DNA of 10,848 bases, taken from NCBI GenBank assembly GCA_020853995.1, contig JADYXV010000120.1, positions 1-10,848 on the forward strand, given 5' to 3'. Under the pieces are notes generated by a model that saw only the letters and a list, made by a program, of their open reading frames with translations, did no database searches and was not told the DNA's origin. The position numbers were made by a program, and so were the translations under genes. The DNA is from Novosphingobium sp. GTDB lineage: Bacteria > Pseudomonadota > Alphaproteobacteria > Sphingomonadales > Sphingomonadaceae. Positions 6,448 to 10,848 of the stretch are shown here, piece after piece; position 1 is the stretch's first letter; each line of letters starts with the position of its first letter.

Positions 6448-7713
6448 TTGCGGATCGCAGTCTTATCGTTGGTTGAGAATGCCGCGGGTGGCCCGCGCGC
6501 GTTAAGAGGAAGCCTGCCAATTGGCGGGCGATCGGTGCTGCGCCATCAAATTGGTTTTGCTCTGTCACTGGGGTGCAAGCGCATCATTGTGATGGCCGAA
6601 GGCATCAGCGGTGAACTTGTTGCTTTACAGCATGTTGTTGAAGCTGGACACGCGCAGTTCCACGTCGTCGCCACCGCGCGGGCCTTGGTTCCTTTGATCC
6701 AGCCTGAAGACGATGTGTTCGTCCTTGGCGATGGCTTGCTGGCCATGCCGGACACGCTTCGTAATCTGCTCGAAGAAGGGCCGGGGTTGTTGACATTGCC
6801 CGTCGAATTGGCACTGCCGCTCGGCTTTGAACGGATCGACATAAACAATGCCTTTGCCGCAGCAATGCGGTTTCCGGGGCGCGTGGCGGCTGCACTTGCC
6901 GATTTGCCGCCCGAATGGAATGTCCAATCAGCGCTCTTGCGGCTTGCAATGCAAGCGCGGATCACGTTGCGCCCCGTGCCATCGGCCCTGCTGGATGATG
7001 GGCGCTGGAACATTGTGCGCGATGAAAACGAAGCCCATCATATTGAACGGCGCTGGCTTCGCTTGCACACTGCCCGTGCCGGTTCGAAATCCGGTTCGGC
7101 GGGCAATACGGTGGCTATCGCCATTGTCCGGCGCTTTGGTCCGGCCATGCTCCATGCCGGGACACGTCCGGCAATTGTCGGGCTTGCCGCAGGCTTAATG
7201 GGGTTGCTGGGTGGTGGCTTGGGCTGGCTGGGAAATACCGCAACCGGATTTGCACTTTTGGGGCTTGGCTGGCTGGTCGAGCGTGTCGCGAGCTTGCTTG
7301 GCCAGGTCGAACGTGATTCGTTACTGGCGTCCGGCCTTGCGCGGCGCAGCGTCGAGATTTTTCATGTAATGATTGATCTAGGCTTCATCGTGCTGGCCAC
7401 CTGGCGTAGCGAATTGCCTGCTACCCCCTGGGGATTGCGCGCCTTTGCGCCGATTTTGCTGATTTTTGCGCTTCGGCTTTTGACCGTTGCTTTGTCCGGT
7501 AACCGCTGGGGGCGATGGTTCGAAGATCGTCTGATAATCGGGATTGCTCTGGCTTTGACCAGCGTTTTCCTGCCTTTTGATGTCATGATTGGTTTGGCCG
7601 TCATCGCCCTGATTGGCGCATCTCTGCTGGCACTGAAATTTGCCAATGATGAAAGTGGAAATCAGCCCCCGTCAAAGGGTTCGCCTAACCCGCAGTTAAC
7701 CAGTCGGGGTTAA
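6448..7713 (+). CDS. Nucleotidyltransferase-like domain fused to a six-segment membrane domain
   Basis: A 421-residue protein. Residues 1 to about 210 resemble the GT-A-type fold of sugar-phosphate nucleotidyltransferases: IAVLSLVENAAGG at the N-terminus, LPIGGRSVLRHQI near 23-36, an RIIVMAEG strand and VFVLGDGLL near 90-98. The usual LAAGxGxR loop and the Lys before LP(I/V)GG are not conserved. From about 238 there are roughly six hydrophobic segments, beginning TRPAIVGLAAGLMGLLGG. This order and segment count recall bifunctional inositol-1-phosphate cytidylyltransferase / CDP-inositol transferases, where the second half is a CDP-alcohol phosphatidyltransferase. The hallmark DxxDGxxAR...GxxxDxxxD motif should fall near 275-300 (region ERVASLLGQVERD) and is not recognisable. 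I read it as a degenerate relative, probably in the inner membrane, substrate unknown. The TTG start is supported by a strong GGAGG. The next gene starts 9 bases after this stop. Confidence 0.7.
   Translation: MRIAVLSLVENAAGGPRALRGSLPIGGRSVLRHQIGFALSLGCKRIIVMAEGISGELVALQHVVEAGHAQFHVVATARALVPLIQPEDDVFVLGDGLLAMPDTLRNLLEEGPGLLTLPVELALPLGFERIDINNAFAAAMRFPGRVAAALADLPPEWNVQSALLRLAMQARITLRPVPSALLDDGRWNIVRDENEAHHIERRWLRLHTARAGSKSGSAGNTVAIAIVRRFGPAMLHAGTRPAIVGLAAGLMGLLGGGLGWLGNTATGFALLGLGWLVERVASLLGQVERDSLLASGLARRSVEIFHVMIDLGFIVLATWRSELPATPWGLRAFAPILLIFALRLLTVALSGNRWGRWFEDRLIIGIALALTSVFLPFDVMIGLAVIALIGASLLALKFANDESGNQPPSKGSPNPQLTSRG
7685..7700 (+). promoter_or_regulatory. Possible CtrA-binding site at a gene junction
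   Basis: CTAACCCGCAGTTAAC matches TTAA-N7-TTAAC at 8 of 9 fixed positions (first base C). It lies in the last codons of the upstream gene, about 25 bases before the start of the next one. It would suit an internal regulated promoter, but a chance match is possible. Confidence 0.25.
7686..7712 (+). repeat. Inverted repeat across a gene junction
   Basis: TAACCC at 7686-7691 is perfectly complementary to GGGTTA at 7707-7712, with a 15-base centre that itself holds the palindrome GTTAAC (7695-7700). The right arm overlaps the stop codon of the upstream gene and touches the ribosome site of the next. It could be a small hairpin that affects translation of the downstream gene, or a dimeric protein site. 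No T-run follows, so it is not a classical terminator. Confidence 0.35.
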
Positions 7714-7722
7714 GGGTTGGGC

Positions 7723-8691
7723 ATGGCATTGACCGCAACTACCGGCATAGACTCCGGCGCAATCGAGACGTTGCTAAAAGACGACTTGTTCCATGCGGAT
7801 CAGGTCATGGTCCATATGGGACCGATCCTGCGGCATTTGTTGCGCAACGACGACAGTTCGATTTTTAGCGATGAAGTCATCGCGCGCGTTCGCGGCATGA
7901 TTGCCGATATCGCACGCCAATTGGTCCAGTCGCTTGGCGAAGCTGCCGGGCACAGCGATGCGGCGGCTTGGGCGCGTGAGGCAGGGCCGGGAATGGTTGA
8001 TATTCTGGCAGGCAACCAGGCGCTGCTAAATCATCTGCATATGCTGGCAGTAGAATGGCAACTTGCGCAAAAGCTGCATGGCAGGCTTGGCATCGATCCG
8101 GTTCTGACCCCTTTGCTGCAAGACGTTATCGCTTCGCCGGATCATGATCTTGCGGCGCGGGGTATGAACCTTTTGGCGGCGCAGGCGCGTTTTGGACAAG
8201 CTATCCGCCGAATGCAGATACCTTTGGCCGAATTGCCGGGCGATCTTCATCATATCGCACTCATGACCATGCATGCCTATGTGGCGGATGATCCTGCAGG
8301 CGTTGCCGCAGCAGAATTTTCTGAAGGAATATTGCGCAAGGTCCGGGGCGAAACCGCCTCCCGGCTTGATCTTTTAGCCTATGTTATCTCGGCCACTGGT
8401 GCAAAACCGGCAGCCACCTTGGCTTTGCAAAATTCCGGCGTTGCGCTTTTCCTGACGGCGTTGGGCATGGGCACAGGTCTCCCGCGTGAAACTGCTATTA
8501 TGTGTACGACAGAAAGCCAGATGCCCCGGCTTGCGCTTTCTCTGGTCGCTGCAGGACTTGGCAAAGATGGTCTGATCGACACGTTTTGCGCGCTTCATCC
8601 GGATGTAGCCCTACCTGAAGGATTGGCGCAGTTGCACCCGGATCGTGCGATGGCGCTACTTGGATCATCGCAATTTGGCGATGCGGGCTGA
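7723..8691 (+). CDS. Helical protein of unknown function
   Basis: A 322-residue protein that I do not recognise. It is almost entirely helical by composition (Ala, Leu, Met and His rich), with no signal peptide, membrane segment or obvious catalytic motif. The repeated short amphipathic helices separated by Gly, Pro or Asp turns suggest an all-alpha repeat or superhelical fold, similar in feel to the DUF2336-type proteins of alphaproteobacteria, though I cannot claim homology. I chose the ATG at 7723 because AAGGG (7712-7716) lies 6 bases upstream; a TTG at 7717 in the same frame would add two residues but has no room for a ribosome site. It sits 9 bases after the transferase-like gene and 18 bases before the kinase-like gene, so it is very probably translated from the same message. 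A role with the kinase-like protein is inferred only from position. Confidence 0.75.
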   Translation: MALTATTGIDSGAIETLLKDDLFHADQVMVHMGPILRHLLRNDDSSIFSDEVIARVRGMIADIARQLVQSLGEAAGHSDAAAWAREAGPGMVDILAGNQALLNHLHMLAVEWQLAQKLHGRLGIDPVLTPLLQDVIASPDHDLAARGMNLLAAQARFGQAIRRMQIPLAELPGDLHHIALMTMHAYVADDPAGVAAAEFSEGILRKVRGETASRLDLLAYVISATGAKPAATLALQNSGVALFLTALGMGTGLPRETAIMCTTESQMPRLALSLVAAGLGKDGLIDTFCALHPDVALPEGLAQLHPDRAMALLGSSQFGDAG

Positions 8692-8709
8692 TATGACGGG
8701 ATCGCCGCA

Positions 8710-10062
8710 ATGACCGCAGCCGGGCCTATCCGCGCCCGCTGTGACGGGGCTGATCGTCTGGTCGAAGCAGACGAAACGCTTGCAGCCTTGCAAGTCCGTC
8801 TTGGGGGCAGTTTTCCCGGAACCATAGCTTTGCCTGGCCTGTTTGCGCTGGTCCGCAAGGTGCGCCTTTCGGGCGTTCCCTTATCAGCATTGTTGACGAT
8901 CGAAGATGATCGGCAACCTGTTTCTTTTCGTGCCAATGTCGCGCCGACCCAAGATGGCACTGCAATCGACATCACGGAATGGAAGCTTGCCGCCGATGCG
9001 TGGAAAGCCGATGAAACAGGAGCCGCAGAAGCGCTGCTGCGCCAGCTTGCCGAAGCGCATGTTGTTCTCGATGCCGAACAGCGCGTGATTTCCGGGATGG
9101 TTGACGCGAGCGATCTTGCAGATTTCAACACGGCACTGCGTCAGGGGTTTGGCCGTTATTGGACCGATCTGGTGAATTTGTGGGGCAGTTCGCATCATCA
9201 GCCGCTTCACTGGCGCTTGCTGGATGATTCTGAACTTGATGTTCCGGGATCTGTCCGCAGTTGGCGCGCGCGGTTACTGCCATTACGGTCGGGCGGGTTT
9301 GAACTCCTGTTGGTAGCAGACACTGTGATTGCCTCTGGCATTACCGCAGAGCCGACGCCACTCAAACTACCGGATTTCAAAGGGCTGCTTGGTCGTAATC
9401 TGGCACCAGCATTGCGTCAGCCGATCAACCGTATCGTCGCCAATGCTGAAACGATCCGAACACGTCTGGCGGGGCCATTGGCTGATCAATATGCTGGTTA
9501 TGCCGGTGATATTGCAGAAGCCGGGCGGCACTTGCTGGGATTGGTTGAGGACCTATCCGATCTGGAAACCGTAGAGGATGCAGCCTTTAACCCTTCACCT
9601 GATCAAATTGATCTGGCTGATTGTGCAAGGCGTGCTGCCGGAATACTTGGAGTACGGGCGCAAGAGCGCTCGATCACGATTGTAACGCCGCACACAGACG
9701 AACGTGCGCCTGCCATCGGTGAATTTCGTCGTGTGTTGCAGATTCTTTTGAACGTGATCGGCAATGCCATCCGTTATACTCCTGGCAATACGACCGTTTC
9801 AATTGATGTGGGTGGCGATGACCAATGGGCTTGGCTTGCGGTCACCGATGAAGGCATTGGCATTTCAGTGGAACACGCCGGTAAGGTTTTTGAAAAATTT
9901 GAGCGGCTCGGCCGCAGTGGCGACGGCGGAAGCGGTTTGGGCCTCTATATCTCGCGCAAGTTGGCGCGTGCCATGGGCGGCGACCTGATTGTGCAACCCG
10001 CTGATAATGGCGGTGCGTGCTTTATCTTGAGTTTGCCGGCGGATCATTCCGGCCAAAGCTGA
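8710..10062 (+). CDS. Histidine-kinase-like protein lacking the DHp phospho-acceptor His
   Basis: A 450-residue soluble protein with no membrane segment. Residues 1 to about 215 look like two PAS-like sensory segments (poorly conserved). A dimerisation (DHp/HisKA-like) helical hairpin follows at about 222-283 and a HATPase domain at about 295-445. The ATP site looks intact: N box NVIGNA (348-353), G1 DEGIG (380-384), F box FEKFERL (394-400), G2 GSGLGL (407-412). In the DHp helix the usual HELRTPLN reads PALRQPIN (233-240), so the autophosphorylated His is Pro233 and the adjacent acidic residue is Ala234. It should bind ATP but not autophosphorylate on the usual site. ATG 8710 is the first start after an in-frame stop, with GGGA 8 bases upstream. 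It is the last gene of the run, and no response regulator is in the window. Automatic annotation would probably call it a sensor histidine kinase. Confidence 0.85.
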   Translation: MTAAGPIRARCDGADRLVEADETLAALQVRLGGSFPGTIALPGLFALVRKVRLSGVPLSALLTIEDDRQPVSFRANVAPTQDGTAIDITEWKLAADAWKADETGAAEALLRQLAEAHVVLDAEQRVISGMVDASDLADFNTALRQGFGRYWTDLVNLWGSSHHQPLHWRLLDDSELDVPGSVRSWRARLLPLRSGGFELLLVADTVIASGITAEPTPLKLPDFKGLLGRNLAPALRQPINRIVANAETIRTRLAGPLADQYAGYAGDIAEAGRHLLGLVEDLSDLETVEDAAFNPSPDQIDLADCARRAAGILGVRAQERSITIVTPHTDERAPAIGEFRRVLQILLNVIGNAIRYTPGNTTVSIDVGGDDQWAWLAVTDEGIGISVEHAGKVFEKFERLGRSGDGGSGLGLYISRKLARAMGGDLIVQPADNGGACFILSLPADHSGQS

Positions 10063-10080
10063 ACAGATAAGCCGATCAGC
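10058..10080. repeat. Short inverted repeat spanning two convergent stop codons
   Basis: GCTGA at 10058-10062 and TCAGC at 10076-10080 are complementary, with 13 bases between, and each arm contains the stop codon of one of the two converging genes. The stem is only 5 pairs and has no T-run on either side, so it is at best a weak bidirectional terminator. Confidence 0.2.
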
Positions 10081-10267
10081 GGCGCATTGAACCACGCCAG
10101 ATTGCCAGAAGGCCCAAAGCCATCAATCCGGCACCGACATAAGCCCACTGTCTCTGCGCCAACATAAAACTGGACGTGGGCCACAGGATCAGGCCGGTTC
10201 CCTGTCCGATCCAAAGCCCACCCATAATGACGGCGACGATACCGAAAACCTTCAGGAGTTTCGCCAT
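10076..10267 (-). CDS. Small two-segment membrane protein downstream of gltA
   Basis: A 63-residue protein with two hydrophobic helices (about 5-30 and 41-58) joined by a short loop with a Trp-Pro (ILWPTSSFMLAQRQW), ending in the basic tail WRGSMRR. It is probably an inner-membrane protein of unknown function. The ATG at 10265-10267 has a good ribosome site: AAGGA (complement of 10277-10281) 9 bases upstream. It starts only 23 bases after the gltA stop on the same strand, so it is most likely made from the gltA transcript. Its stop lies 13 bases from the stop of the convergent kinase-like gene. Confidence 0.75.
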   Translation of the reverse strand: MAKLLKVFGIVAVIMGGLWIGQGTGLILWPTSSFMLAQRQWAYVGAGLMALGLLAIWRGSMRR

Positions 10268-10290
10268 CGCCGCCAGTCCTTAAATGATGA

Positions 10291-10848
10291 TCAACGCTCG
10301 CTCAAAGGGACGTAATCACGCGCCGTCGGGCCGGTGTAAAGTTGACGCGGGCGGCCGATCTTCTGGCCTGGATCGCTGATCATTTCGTTCCACTGCGCCA
10401 CCCAACCAACAGTACGGGCAAGGGCGAAGAGAACGGTGAACATCGTCGTCGGGAATCCGATGGCCGACAGGATAATCCCTGAATAGAAGTCTACATTCGG
10501 GAACAGCTTTTTCTCTGCGAAATACGGGTCGCTCAGCGCGATTTCTTCAAGACGCAGCGCGGTTTCAAACAGCGGATCCTGCACGTTAAGCGCAGCAAAG
10601 ACTTCACGAACGGTTGACTGCATCACAGTTGCGCGCGGATCGTAGTTCTTGTAGACGCGGTGACCAAAGCCCATCAGGCGGAACGGGTCGTTCTTGTCCT
10701 TGGCACGATCAATGTAATGCTGGATGCGGTCGGGCGTGCCGATTTCCTTCAGCATGTTGAGCGCCGCTTCGTTTGCGCCACCATGTGCCGGGCCCCACAG
10801 ACATGCAATGCCCGCCGCAATGCAGGCAAACGGATTTGCACCTGATGA
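10291..10848 (-). CDS. gltA: Citrate synthase, C-terminal part (partial)
   Basis: The frame is open to the right edge, so the 5' portion of the gene is outside the window and 185 C-terminal residues are visible. It condenses acetyl-CoA and oxaloacetate to citrate in the first step of the TCA cycle, in the cytoplasm. All three catalytic residues of the type II (hexameric, Gram-negative) enzyme are present: His in GPAHGGAN (codon 10783-10785), His in GFGHRVYK (10660-10662) and Asp in NVDFYSG (10489-10491), corresponding to E. coli His264, His305 and Asp362. The protein ends TARDYVPLSER, typical of the family. An in-frame ATG at 10753-10755 is internal, not the start. The small membrane protein follows 23 bases downstream. 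Confidence 0.97.
   Translation of the reverse strand, partial: SSGANPFACIAAGIACLWGPAHGGANEAALNMLKEIGTPDRIQHYIDRAKDKNDPFRLMGFGHRVYKNYDPRATVMQSTVREVFAALNVQDPLFETALRLEEIALSDPYFAEKKLFPNVDFYSGIILSAIGFPTTMFTVLFALARTVGWVAQWNEMISDPGQKIGRPRQLYTGPTARDYVPLSER

Noticed and set aside
10291..10755. A short separate gene starting at the ATG 10753-10755
   Set aside because: The frame stays open upstream to the window edge and encodes the conserved GPAHGGAN active-site stretch, so it is an internal Met of gltA.
1..10848. CRISPR arrays, insertion sequences, tRNA or rRNA genes, phage genes
   Set aside because: No regularly spaced repeats, no transposase-like frames, no terminal inverted repeats around genes and no RNA gene signatures were seen by eye on either strand.

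Overview
The window looks like chromosomal DNA from an alphaproteobacterium, most likely a member of the Sphingomonadales. This is inferred from the gene types (an ImuC/DnaE2 polymerase, a TipN-like coiled-coil protein, a citrate synthase gene followed by a tiny membrane protein), the moderately GC-rich codon use and the TTAAC-type motifs between genes. There are no insertion sequences, tRNAs, rRNAs, CRISPR arrays or phage genes, and no gap between genes exceeds about 100 bases. It reads as stable core chromosome, not an accessory island.

Layout: (1) Bases 1-72 hold the last 23 codons of an unidentified + strand gene. (2) 83-3496 (+) is a complete error-prone DNA polymerase DnaE2/ImuC. (3) It converges on 3493-5979 (-), an 828-residue protein with two N-terminal membrane segments, a very long coiled coil and a conserved-looking C-terminal tail. 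This resembles the Caulobacter pole marker TipN. The two stop codons share the palindrome TTAA. (4) A 72-base divergent promoter region separates it from a four-gene + strand run: a 101-residue Hpt-like protein, a 421-residue protein with a nucleotidyltransferase-like domain and about six membrane segments (TTG start), a 322-residue helical protein of unknown function, and a 450-residue histidine-kinase-like protein. (5) This run converges on a - strand pair: a 63-residue two-segment membrane protein and, upstream of it, the 3' part of citrate synthase gltA, which runs off the right edge.

The most interesting feature is the central run. The Hpt-like protein has Met where the phosphorylated His should be. 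The kinase-like protein has Pro in place of the DHp-domain His but an intact ATP-binding domain. The fused transferase-like protein appears to have lost the signature residues of both its putative catalytic domains. Three adjacent degenerate enzymes, divergent from a TipN-like polarity protein, with near-matches to the CtrA site in the divergent promoter and in one gene junction, suggest (inference only) a non-catalytic signalling or scaffolding module tied to cell polarity or the cell cycle.
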